This document shows, piece after piece, positions 25,644 to 34,505 of a stretch of 64,000 nucleotides of DNA. Position numbers and translations under genes: made by a program. Position 1 is the stretch's first letter. Each line of letters begins with the position of its first letter. The stretch comes from Clostridia bacterium (GTDB lineage Bacteria; Bacillota; Clostridia; TANB77; CAG-508), in the NCBI GenBank assembly GCA_017469445.1, contig JAFUGK010000001.1:62001-126000 (forward strand). Direction: 5' to 3'. The notes under the pieces are model-generated. The model searched no databases, was not told the DNA's origin, and saw nothing but the letters and a program-made list of their open reading frames with translations.

Positions 25644-26570
25644 TTAAAACATTATCTTAATACCAAAATCATCGATTGGTTTTTCGCCATTTTCATAACT
25701 TTCTTTATCTTTGTAAATTCTTACATAGTCAAAAAGCATATCATTTATTTTGGTATCCTCATCGAAGAAAATTGTATATTTAAGATTAAATTCTTTTGTT
25801 TCGCCGTCCATTACATCTATTGTTTCTAACACATCATTTGCCATTCTTTTAAATCCTTCTGAAGTTTCCAATGCTATTTCATAATCTTCAGAATAGTCTG
25901 CAAAAACAATATAGTTTTCGGATTTGTTTGTGATTCTCAAATTATATGATATATAATCATAATTTCTATCTACACTTTCTATTCTTATTTTCATTTCATC
26001 ATCTTCATACATATATGTTAATTCATCTCTACCAATATATTCTCTAATAGAAAGCTTAAGTTCTCCATTCTCTTCAAATACAACATATTTTTCGCTGTAT
26101 ACATCATCATCTTCTTCTCCATTTAATCCACTGGCTAATATATCGTTTAATATATTTACTGTATAAATATATCTATTATCTTTGTTTGAAAAATTTTGTA
26201 TATTATATATTTTTTTAGTATTAAATATTGTATCTACATACATTTTAAACAATTCCATATCTGGATAAACATTTTTTTTGCAATCATCTGATAGTAAATT
26301 AAACGCAGCTTCATAGTCCTTGTTATTACAGTTTTCCACAAATTGTCCTATTAATTCTTCTATAGGGTCTTGCAAATTTTCTGGTACCTCTCCATTTTCC
26401 ATTACAGCTTCATGTGGTTTATAGTTAGTATCTACTTTTATTTCTGTATCTATTTTACCAACAAAAAAATTAATAGTAAGAATTATAATCCAAATAATTA
26501 AAACAATAATTATTGTTCTACCATATTTTTTAAAAAATTTAATAATTACACTTCTTAATCTTTGGTCCAA
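25644..26570 (-). CDS. Membrane-anchored protein of the type IV secretion locus (VirB8/NTF2-like?)
   Basis: 308 residues, TTG start with GAGGTG upstream. One membrane span at about 18-37 (TIIIVLIIWIIILTINFFVG), then a region starting LIGQFVENCNNKDYEAAFNLLSDD that has the look of an NTF2-like helix pair, followed by beta strands and a second, more acidic beta domain. A bitopic protein with an extracytoplasmic NTF2-like domain is the architecture of VirB8/TcpC components. It is last in the run of secretion genes, 15 bases after the next related gene. Assignment is structural inference only. Confidence 0.55.
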   Translation of the reverse strand: MDQRLRSVIIKFFKKYGRTIIIVLIIWIIILTINFFVGKIDTEIKVDTNYKPHEAVMENGEVPENLQDPIEELIGQFVENCNNKDYEAAFNLLSDDCKKNVYPDMELFKMYVDTIFNTKKIYNIQNFSNKDNRYIYTVNILNDILASGLNGEEDDDVYSEKYVVFEENGELKLSIREYIGRDELTYMYEDDEMKIRIESVDRNYDYISYNLRITNKSENYIVFADYSEDYEIALETSEGFKRMANDVLETIDVMDGETKEFNLKYTIFFDEDTKINDMLFDYVRIYKDKESYENGEKPIDDFGIKIMF

Positions 26571-26585
26571 AAGTATTTCACCTCT

Positions 26586-27137
26586 TTAAATTTGGAATGA
26601 TATTGAAAAATCGCCAAAGTCATTTTCATATATTATAAATCTTTGTTCCCTTGCATTAGTTATTTCTGCTTGACTAATTGCATCATATATTACTACTGTT
26701 AAAATATAGTATTTCCCTTGCATTGATATATCTTCATATTGAATAATCATGTATTCAGGATATGTTGTTTTAACATAATTTTCAAAAGTTGCAAAATCGG
26801 CAAAATAATTTTGCTTAAATTCAGGATATAAATAACTATAAGCTTTTTCATAATTTCCTAAATCTACATTATTTATATATTCCATAAAATATTTATGAAC
26901 TCTATCTGTTTCGCTCATACTTTTCAAATTAAGTTTTTCATCTTCAGGTGTTTTTTTCTCTGTTACTGTAATAATATCTGGCTTTTCACGTTTCAACTCT
27001 TCTTCATATTCCTTAGCTATAGCTTCATTATTTATTCTAGGATATAGTATTTTATTGCTATATACATATATGGTAGCAACTGTTAAAACTAATAATATGA
27101 TAAATAGTGCTAATACTGTTTTATCTAAATTTTTCAT
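26586..27137 (-). CDS. Small membrane-anchored NTF2-like protein of the secretion locus
   Basis: 183 residues with an N-terminal span (TVLALFIILLVLTVATIYVY) and an outer domain whose FMEYINNVDLGNYEKAYSYL resembles the start of NTF2-like domains and the equivalent stretch of the neighbouring 308-residue protein. Its ATG overlaps the preceding stop in a TAATG junction, showing translational coupling. Possible VirB8-type paralogue; not recognised with certainty. Confidence 0.55.
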   Translation of the reverse strand: MKNLDKTVLALFIILLVLTVATIYVYSNKILYPRINNEAIAKEYEEELKREKPDIITVTEKKTPEDEKLNLKSMSETDRVHKYFMEYINNVDLGNYEKAYSYLYPEFKQNYFADFATFENYVKTTYPEYMIIQYEDISMQGKYYILTVVIYDAISQAEITNAREQRFIIYENDFGDFSISFQI

Positions 27138-27742
27138 TAGTACACCTCCACATTTTCTATAGATTCTATTATTATCATTGGAGAAGTTGCTACTTCCTTT
27201 GCAATTCTTGTTTTAAAATAAAGCTCTGCATTTTTATATTTGATTTTGAAAGTCATTTTATCATAATCATCATTAGCAAAAAAAGTATCTGTTATTAATT
27301 CTGTAGATAAATATTCACTATCATCAATATTTTTTCCAAAAATATTTTTTTGCAATTCTATTAATTGCTCTATTTCTGTTATTCCCATCATTGCAATTAA
27401 ATTTGCCTCATTGTTTGCTAAATAATTATATAATTCCACAGAGCTTAATCCTGTAATATCTTTTTGAAGTAATGGTAAATTTTTATGAACTAAATCATAT
27501 AATTTTTCATATAAATAATTTATATCTAGCTCCCCTTCATAGCGATATTCAAAGAACTCTCTATTTTCTGGGAATATTCTTATTTGTGATGTTTTTTCAA
27601 ATTCAGGTGCATTTTCTTCTTGCATTTTTTTATATTCATCATACGTATATGTAGGTGTAGAAGGGATAAATAAAAGCATATATCCTAGCAAGCCTGCTAC
27701 AAATATTATTAATAAAACTAGTATTATTTTTAGCTTTGTCAT
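27137..27742 (-). CDS. Membrane-anchored hypothetical protein of the secretion locus
   Basis: 201 residues. An N-terminal span (IILVLLIIFVAGLLGYMLLF) is followed by a soluble outer domain with helices (LLQKDITGLSSVELYNYLAN) and closing strands (KMTFKIKYKNAELYFKTRIA). AGGAGG lies before the ATG. It is coupled to the downstream gene by TAATG. I do not recognise the family; its position among secretion genes suggests an accessory envelope component. Confidence 0.6.
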   Translation of the reverse strand: MTKLKIILVLLIIFVAGLLGYMLLFIPSTPTYTYDEYKKMQEENAPEFEKTSQIRIFPENREFFEYRYEGELDINYLYEKLYDLVHKNLPLLQKDITGLSSVELYNYLANNEANLIAMMGITEIEQLIELQKNIFGKNIDDSEYLSTELITDTFFANDDYDKMTFKIKYKNAELYFKTRIAKEVATSPMIIIESIENVEVY

Positions 27743-27797
27743 AAAAAGCCTCCTTATTTTATTATATATTCAAATAATATATAAATTACGTTTTAGA

Positions 27798-30626
27798 TTA
27801 CATATTTAATACTTTTTCTAAGCTAACTGCTTTTCTGTCTGCATCTTGTATTTGAATTCTAACATCTTGTCCTGATACTGTTTTTGCAATTTGTTGATTT
27901 TCTAAAATTCTATCTCCAACTTTTAAATCTGTATTAATATTGGCTCCTGTTATTATAACTGTAATTCCTGCATAATTATTTGTATTTCCCTTTATCTGTA
28001 TTGTATCATCTGATACTTTTTCTACTGTTCCTGTTAATATAGAATTTACATCTATATCATTTTCCATTTCAGCTGTTTTAACTGTTGCTCTGCTTCCTTT
28101 ATATACAATTTCTGCTGTTTTTTCTCCACCTAAAGTTTTAGAAATTGCATTATTCTCATTTGTTGTTGTAATTTTAGCTGTTGCAGTAGTTGTATTATTA
28201 CTATTGCTGTTATTATTTTTGTTTGCTAAATATTGTTGATATTTATTATATGCATCAACTGCACCCTCTTGTCTTCTTTGAAGTCCTTGTATTGTACCAT
28301 CTGGATCTACACATCTTTCCCATTTAACAGCCCACATTTTAGCAGCTTCTTTAACATCAGTAATATTTTTTACAGCATCTATACTTCCCATTGCTTTTTC
28401 GCTATAATAATCATCACTATTAAATGCTGCCACTAACTGATTCATTACATCCCCTACTGGTTGTCCTTGTGCTCTTAGCCATCTTAAAATCTTAGGCCAT
28501 CTATCTCCTCCAGGTTGTCCTAATGGATCTCCTGTGTAATCCCACTGGAATATTCCATAATGTGAACCATTATCTGCATTTGGATTCCATGAAGACTCTG
28601 CTGTAATATTTCCACACACACCTGCAGCAGCTTCTACTGTAAATCCTTTTTTCATTAAATATTGCATTGCTTTTATTACTATTTCTGCATTGTCATCAAC
28701 ATTTGTATCTGGATTTGTTTTTGGTACTGTTGTATTAAGATTTATATTAAATTCCTCTTCTTCAGATTCTGGGCTTTTAGCATCATCTTTATTTATTTCT
28801 ACCTCTTTTTCTTCCTCAAAGCTTAAAATATGTGAATCAACAAATTTAAATTCATGTATTGCTAACCATTCTTTTAAATCTCTTACTATGTATTTAGCAT
28901 CATCACTTTTTTGTGCAGCTTTATCAAGCATAACAACAGCATTTGCCATTTCATCTTTAAATTCTATTTTTCCAACTTCAGTCTTACCTTCTAAACCTGT
29001 TATTTTAGTCCATGTCTTATTATTAACTAAATCTTCTAATTTTTCATTTACTGATCCTCTTCTTGGTTCTTTAACTTGATAAATATCACCAGAGGTATAC
29101 ATATCTATCTGAAATTTACTTAAATATAATCCTCCACTTTTTTTAGTTGGTTTTGCCTGAACATACGCATCTTTGTCACTAGCTGTTTCTAAGTATTCTT
29201 TAAATACCAAATCTCTATACCAATGATTTTTTACTCTTACTATATATGGTGTATATTTTTCTTTTGTCTCCTCCTTTTCATATTTTTCAGCTTTTTTTAG
29301 TTCTTCTCTAGTATAACCTAATTGCATTTCTGTATATCTTTCTGCTTCTTGCTCAGGATTTGGATGTGGTAATGTAACTGGCATATATGCACCATATCTA
29401 CTAGCTGCTTGTGATGCTCTAGCTCTTTCATTAGCATCTCTATAATCTTTAAGTTTTTCTTTATACATTTTTTCAAAGTCATTTGATAACTCTTTTAAAT
29501 CTTTTCCTCTAAATGTCAATTTCACAACTTGTACACTTTTGTGTATTTTTATATTTACTCTTGTATCAAAGTCTTTTCCCATTGCTACTGTTTTAGCAAA
29601 ATCTGGTGCCATTGTTCCTAAATGTAGTGCTAAAAGAAATTCTATAGGTTTTCCATATCTTCCAACCCATCCATCTAAATTATAAATACATGTGGTTTCA
29701 AATTCTTTTTTTTGCCCATCAACAATCCTGTTTTGGTTTATTTTAAGTATTAATTTTTTACCAGCTCTATCTATCTCTGGTGTTATTTTATCTACACCAT
29801 TTACAGCTATATTATTACTATCATCATAAACTGTTTTTCCATCTATCTCAAGTTTAACATGTGAAACTTTTGCAGAAATATTTAGCATTCCTGTTCTATA
29901 ATCAGAATTTTGTGCCGTTGTTGGTACATTTTGTGTAGTAGAATTTTGAGTTTCTCCTGTTGTTGGTACTGTAGTATTATTAACTGTTGTAGGAGGATTC
30001 CCTGTTTCTATTTTTCCAGCTAAGTATCTATATAAACTGCTTACACTTACTGTTGAAAGCATATAGGTTCTATTTTCGGCAGCTAAATATTCTGTAATAG
30101 GAGTACTTTTTACAGATTTTATATTTTTTTTATCATCTCTTTCAACTTTGTCACCATTAGAAGAGTCAATAAATCCCCAACCTTCTAAGCTATATCCCAT
30201 GTACTCTATATATTTTCCTACATCTGTAATATGCTCTTCTGTAGCCTCTGCATAATCATCTCCTTCAAATACACCTACAAGCCATTTTTTGGCAGCAGTC
30301 CAATATTCATCAGCCATTTGAACTATTTGCCCTCTTAACATATCTGGTCCTGAAAAAAGAAATGCCAAAAACGAAATTATAAGCACAATTATAGCAATAA
30401 AAGCGACAACAGCTGCTATATATGGTAAAGCAGCAAGTAAAAATTTAGATATTGCTCTTTTAGCTACTTTGCCACCTGTCTTTGCTGCTGCTTTTGAAAT
30501 GGCTCTTTTAGTTTTTGCCATTTGTTCTGCTGCTTTTCTACTATTTTGTATTATAGAGTCTCCATCATTTTTATATGAATACATGTCACTTATTTCTTCA
30601 TTATCATCTTGATTATTATTTGCCAC
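27798..30626 (-). CDS. Large membrane lysozyme of the type IV secretion locus
   Basis: About 942 residues. The GTG at 30626 is eight bases after AGGTGG and is preferred to earlier GTGs inside that site. One strong membrane span lies near residues 65-95 (LLAALPYIAAVVAFIAIIVL). A long outer region is followed at about 650-805 by a phage-tail-lysozyme-type domain (GVCGNITAESSWNPNADNG, HYGIFQWD, WAVKWERCVD) carrying a likely catalytic Glu in ITAES. The C-terminus (about 855-942) resembles a degenerate M23/lipoyl-like fold (KVGDRILENQQIAKTVSGQD) lacking its zinc residues. It would open peptidoglycan for the secretion channel, the VirB1/CwlT role. Confidence 0.8.
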   Translation of the reverse strand: MANNNQDDNEEISDMYSYKNDGDSIIQNSRKAAEQMAKTKRAISKAAAKTGGKVAKRAISKFLLAALPYIAAVVAFIAIIVLIISFLAFLFSGPDMLRGQIVQMADEYWTAAKKWLVGVFEGDDYAEATEEHITDVGKYIEYMGYSLEGWGFIDSSNGDKVERDDKKNIKSVKSTPITEYLAAENRTYMLSTVSVSSLYRYLAGKIETGNPPTTVNNTTVPTTGETQNSTTQNVPTTAQNSDYRTGMLNISAKVSHVKLEIDGKTVYDDSNNIAVNGVDKITPEIDRAGKKLILKINQNRIVDGQKKEFETTCIYNLDGWVGRYGKPIEFLLALHLGTMAPDFAKTVAMGKDFDTRVNIKIHKSVQVVKLTFRGKDLKELSNDFEKMYKEKLKDYRDANERARASQAASRYGAYMPVTLPHPNPEQEAERYTEMQLGYTREELKKAEKYEKEETKEKYTPYIVRVKNHWYRDLVFKEYLETASDKDAYVQAKPTKKSGGLYLSKFQIDMYTSGDIYQVKEPRRGSVNEKLEDLVNNKTWTKITGLEGKTEVGKIEFKDEMANAVVMLDKAAQKSDDAKYIVRDLKEWLAIHEFKFVDSHILSFEEEKEVEINKDDAKSPESEEEEFNINLNTTVPKTNPDTNVDDNAEIVIKAMQYLMKKGFTVEAAAGVCGNITAESSWNPNADNGSHYGIFQWDYTGDPLGQPGGDRWPKILRWLRAQGQPVGDVMNQLVAAFNSDDYYSEKAMGSIDAVKNITDVKEAAKMWAVKWERCVDPDGTIQGLQRRQEGAVDAYNKYQQYLANKNNNSNSNNTTTATAKITTTNENNAISKTLGGEKTAEIVYKGSRATVKTAEMENDIDVNSILTGTVEKVSDDTIQIKGNTNNYAGITVIITGANINTDLKVGDRILENQQIAKTVSGQDVRIQIQDADRKAVSLEKVLNM

Positions 30627-30648
30627 TTTTTTCACCACCTTTAAAAAA

Positions 30649-30687
30649 GGGATAATAGGTATGGAGTTTTAACATACTCATTATCCC
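30649..30687 (-). terminator. Hairpin between VirB6-like and lysozyme genes
   Basis: A 15-base imperfect stem (GGGATAATGAGTATG with CATACCTATTATCCC) followed by TTTTTT on the minus strand. It is an internal terminator or attenuator that would lower transcription of the downstream half of the operon. Confidence 0.7.
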
Positions 30688-30693
30688 CTTATT

Positions 30694-33273
30694 CTAATAA
30701 TTTTTTGGTTCTATTTCTTTTTCTACTATTTTTTCCATAGTTTCCATTACTCTTTCATTTGGATCCTCATCATTGTATTTATCTTTATTATATATGTTTC
30801 TCATTGCATGTAATGCTTGTACGTATTGCCTTTCAGATATATCTTTTATTTCTTTTATTTTATTACTATCCATATTTAGGTAATTTCGTGCCTGATTTAT
30901 ATCTGTTCCTCTATCATAATCTCTACCATTTTTATAATTGCTAAACGCTGTTGCCAATGTTTTTTCATCGTTTTTAATTTTCACATCACTAATTGTATGC
31001 AATACCTTTTCCTTGCCAGATCCCACTTTATTTTCTATATTATCTTGTACATGCTTTCCTATAATTGCTGATCCTGCTACATCTGCTGGATTTGCCCCTT
31101 GTAAACCAGCAAATGTAGATCCTACTATATATCCACCAGCTTTTGAAAGTAGTTTATTCCCTTTCACTACAAAATTTCCTGCTGCCTTTGCACCATTTAA
31201 AGCCATTTTCCCTAGTGAAGGATTATTATTTTTTACATCTGGCATTTTGATTTCTTGGTTACTACTATTACTATTATTATTTGTGTTTACAGATTGAGTT
31301 ACATTACCTGAAGGTGTTACATTATTGCTGTTATTTGATTGTTGAGGTAAAGATCCCAAGCCACCGTATATTTTCTGCCTTTTCATTCCATCTTTATACT
31401 CAGGTTGTACATTTCCTAATCCTGCATATATTTTTTGTCTTGGTACTCCTGGTTCAGAAGCTATAGTTGCTGTTTCACTTGGCATATCATTATTTCCCAT
31501 TAATTCATCATAATCATCTGCCATAGCATCTGCCCTTTTTTGTTCTGGAGTTTTGTCTGGCCTATCATTCATTGTTGTATCATAATCTTCTGCAGCAACA
31601 TTAGGATTCAACATTCTATCTGCCAATTTTTCAGAGTCACTCTTAGTTTGAGGTATATTCCTATTGTTTGTAGAATTTGAACCTATATTAGGACTACTGT
31701 TTCCACTATTACTTTGTGCATTATTACTTTGATTTAAATTATTAGTTGCAACCATACTTGGTGATTTTGGATTTGTGCTTGGAGTATTTCCTCCACCTTT
31801 TTTAGTGCCAACATTTGATGGTGGAGTTTTTGCTTTGCCTGATGGCTCTAATCGTCTAGCAAGACCCCATATAGCTATAGTTGTTCCCATACCATTACCA
31901 AGTGATTCTGCTTTTATACTAAATATTGACTTTAACATTCCTTCTGCTACGAATATAAATATTGTTGTTATTATTACTAAAATTGCTCCACCTACAGTTG
32001 GATCTTTTGATAACATATCTATAGATGATGAGACAAATGCAATATATATTACACAGTGAAATGGCTGTATTAAAACATTTTGCCAAAATTCTTTGAACCA
32101 ATTATCAAAAGCTTGTGATTTACTATCTTTAACCTTATCTATTGAATATGTAATTGTAATGATTGGTGATACTAATATTAAAAATGCAATTGTTAGCATA
32201 CGTTTTACATACATAAACAAAAATATTAGTGTTATTACTGTAATTATCAAATATAGCCAAGCTGATGCTATGCCAGCTGTTCCAGATGTAGATATAATAG
32301 CCGTTTTAGCTAATTGTGTAACATATTCACCATAGCCTCCAACTCCTGATTTCCCTGCTACACCAGCTAGCATATCTACTAATGCGTTATTCACATTTAT
32401 AAACAATAATATTATATAATGTAATAAAAATAGTATTGCAAAACTTGTAAGCCAATTCATTAGCATTTTTTTGTATTTTCCCTTACCTTCACCTGTTGAA
32501 GCTATTACCATTCTTATTCCTATATATATCAATATTACAAGTAATATTGCCGTTGATAATGCTCTTAATGTTGTATACCAAGTTGCAACATTCTCTTTTA
32601 ATAATTTTATAGGATTATTATTACCATCCAATGCTTTGTTAGTTGAACCAAATGTATCCATTTTGAAAAAATTTATATCTGTAATTGCTAGTTTGTTAAA
32701 TAATATATAGTCTGGAGTTATTATACTAAAAGAACCATCTTCGGTTGTTCCTGCACTATTTCCAAGTGCTGAACCTAGAAATTGTGCAGCTCCACCTGCT
32801 GCTACTATAATTGCCCTTAATAATATCGAAAATATTCCTACTAATCCATCTGCCACACTAGGTAATGCCTCATTTATTGCGTTTACTAAAGTTAATTCTT
32901 TGCCATTCATAATCTTTTTTTCAGAATCATTATTACTAGAAGTATTTGATGTTGAACTTTGACTTGGATTATTTGCATTTGGATCTGATGGATCAGGTGC
33001 AGGATCTTGACTTGCTGTTTGTTGCTGTTGATACGCTTCTGCCCCAGCCCTTGTTCTAACATTAGTATTTGCTTCGCTACTTGAACTTGAATTTGAAGAA
33101 TTAGATGCAGGATCTTGACTTGCTGTTTGTTGTTGTTGCTGTTGCTGTTGTTGAATCTGCTTTGCTTGGTTTAGTGTTGCTCTAGCAAATACAATATTTG
33201 GACTTATGAAATTAAACATTATAATACTAATCACTAACATTATTAGTATTTTTCCAGTTTTTGTTTTTATCAT
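30694..33273 (-). CDS. VirB6/TrbL-like polytopic channel protein 1
   Basis: 859 residues. Signal-like N-terminus, then a low-complexity Gln/Ser stretch with two copies of QQQQTASQDPA, then six to eight membrane spans in about 135-470 (AILLVILIYIGIRMVIAST, WLTSFAILFLLHYIILLFI, AFLILVSPIITITYSIDKV). The remaining 380 residues are a hydrophilic Asn/Ser-rich tail. The YIGIRMVIASTGEGKGKYKKML segment recurs in the next gene. This is the VirB6/TrbL inner-membrane pore component of Gram-positive type IV secretion systems. The long tail is presumably cytoplasmic. Confidence 0.8.
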   Translation of the reverse strand: MIKTKTGKILIMLVISIIMFNFISPNIVFARATLNQAKQIQQQQQQQQQTASQDPASNSSNSSSSSEANTNVRTRAGAEAYQQQQTASQDPAPDPSDPNANNPSQSSTSNTSSNNDSEKKIMNGKELTLVNAINEALPSVADGLVGIFSILLRAIIVAAGGAAQFLGSALGNSAGTTEDGSFSIITPDYILFNKLAITDINFFKMDTFGSTNKALDGNNNPIKLLKENVATWYTTLRALSTAILLVILIYIGIRMVIASTGEGKGKYKKMLMNWLTSFAILFLLHYIILLFINVNNALVDMLAGVAGKSGVGGYGEYVTQLAKTAIISTSGTAGIASAWLYLIITVITLIFLFMYVKRMLTIAFLILVSPIITITYSIDKVKDSKSQAFDNWFKEFWQNVLIQPFHCVIYIAFVSSSIDMLSKDPTVGGAILVIITTIFIFVAEGMLKSIFSIKAESLGNGMGTTIAIWGLARRLEPSGKAKTPPSNVGTKKGGGNTPSTNPKSPSMVATNNLNQSNNAQSNSGNSSPNIGSNSTNNRNIPQTKSDSEKLADRMLNPNVAAEDYDTTMNDRPDKTPEQKRADAMADDYDELMGNNDMPSETATIASEPGVPRQKIYAGLGNVQPEYKDGMKRQKIYGGLGSLPQQSNNSNNVTPSGNVTQSVNTNNNSNSSNQEIKMPDVKNNNPSLGKMALNGAKAAGNFVVKGNKLLSKAGGYIVGSTFAGLQGANPADVAGSAIIGKHVQDNIENKVGSGKEKVLHTISDVKIKNDEKTLATAFSNYKNGRDYDRGTDINQARNYLNMDSNKIKEIKDISERQYVQALHAMRNIYNKDKYNDEDPNERVMETMEKIVEKEIEPKNY

Positions 33274-33298
33274 ATTAAACCTCTTTTAATGCTATTTA

Positions 33299-34483
33299 TT
33301 ATGTTAATTTAAATAATTTTTTAAATATTTCTTCTCCCTTTATAATTCCTATAAAGAATACAATTGCTATCATTGGTGCTTTATCTGCTATTGCTGATGC
33401 AGAAAATACAAATATTCCATACATCAATGCCTGCACAGCCTGCATAAAGACATTGCTTATGAATAAATTCATCCAGCCTGTATAGGCTTGTGCTTGATTA
33501 TCTCCTATTTTATCTATAGGGTATGTTATTGTAATTAAAGGTGCTATTATAATTAAGAAGCCTATTGTTAAAACCCTTTTAAAATATTTAATGAAGAAAT
33601 ACACTTCATACCCTACCATTATAACATATGTTATAAAATATATCAAAGCTGTCCATACAGATTGGCTTGGATCAAGTACTTCTATTGATCTTTGCACAAT
33701 TTGTTCTTCATAACCTTTTTCTAGAATTGATGCTGGCACTAGTGAAACGAAAAAGTCATTTATTTTAAGCACTATAACTATTATATATGGTAAAATAAAT
33801 AATAGTCCAAATGCTATAAGCCAATTTTTTAGCATTACTTTATATTTTACTTCTGCACTTGCCGTAGAACTAATTGCAATTCTTATTCCAACATATATTA
33901 ATGTTAAAAGACTTATCACTTGTGCTAATCTATACATTGTATTATACCAATTCAAAACAGCTTGTTTTAAATCTGAACTAGCTTTAGAATCATTAGTTGT
34001 AGGATTAAAAAAATTAACATCAAAAATAGGGACCTTTCCAAGAACAGCTTTTTTTATTGTAAACCAATTAATTTTAGATGCATCTGTTATGGATCCAACC
34101 TTTTCAGTAAGACTACTACCGCTCAATATTTGTTCATTATCTCCTGTTGTAACCACAGTCATTAAAAATTGTATGCCATATGGTATTACTGAAAGCACCT
34201 TAAATAATATTTTTACAATAGCACTTATTCCATTACTAGCCTCTACTCCGCCTTCATTTCCTTTATTATTTCCTACACCTGTAATAATTTTTGTTTTATC
34301 ATCTGTACTAACACTACGATCAGAATTTTCAACATCTTTTTGAGTTTGCTTTATAACTTCTTTTCTGGTATTTTGCCCTTGTAAGCTTTCCATTTTTACA
34401 GAATCTGCATGAACATAATTTGGAAGGAGTGCATTAAAAATAATGATAATAATTGAAATAGATAATATTAATTTCTTACTCAT
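33299..34483 (-). CDS. VirB6/TrbL-like polytopic channel protein 2
   Basis: 394 residues from the ATG at 34483, eight bases after GGAAGG. Signal-like N-terminus, then several membrane spans with the shared core LIYVGIRIAISSTASAEVKY, KNWLIAFGLLFILPYIIVIV and LIIIAPLITITYPIDKIGDN. It is a clear paralogue of the 859-residue neighbour but lacks the long tail. Two VirB6-like proteins in one operon suggest a hetero-oligomeric pore. Confidence 0.8.
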   Translation of the reverse strand: MSKKLILSISIIIIIFNALLPNYVHADSVKMESLQGQNTRKEVIKQTQKDVENSDRSVSTDDKTKIITGVGNNKGNEGGVEASNGISAIVKILFKVLSVIPYGIQFLMTVVTTGDNEQILSGSSLTEKVGSITDASKINWFTIKKAVLGKVPIFDVNFFNPTTNDSKASSDLKQAVLNWYNTMYRLAQVISLLTLIYVGIRIAISSTASAEVKYKVMLKNWLIAFGLLFILPYIIVIVLKINDFFVSLVPASILEKGYEEQIVQRSIEVLDPSQSVWTALIYFITYVIMVGYEVYFFIKYFKRVLTIGFLIIIAPLITITYPIDKIGDNQAQAYTGWMNLFISNVFMQAVQALMYGIFVFSASAIADKAPMIAIVFFIGIIKGEEIFKKLFKLT

Positions 34484-34505
34484 TACACACACCTTCCATT
34501 TTATT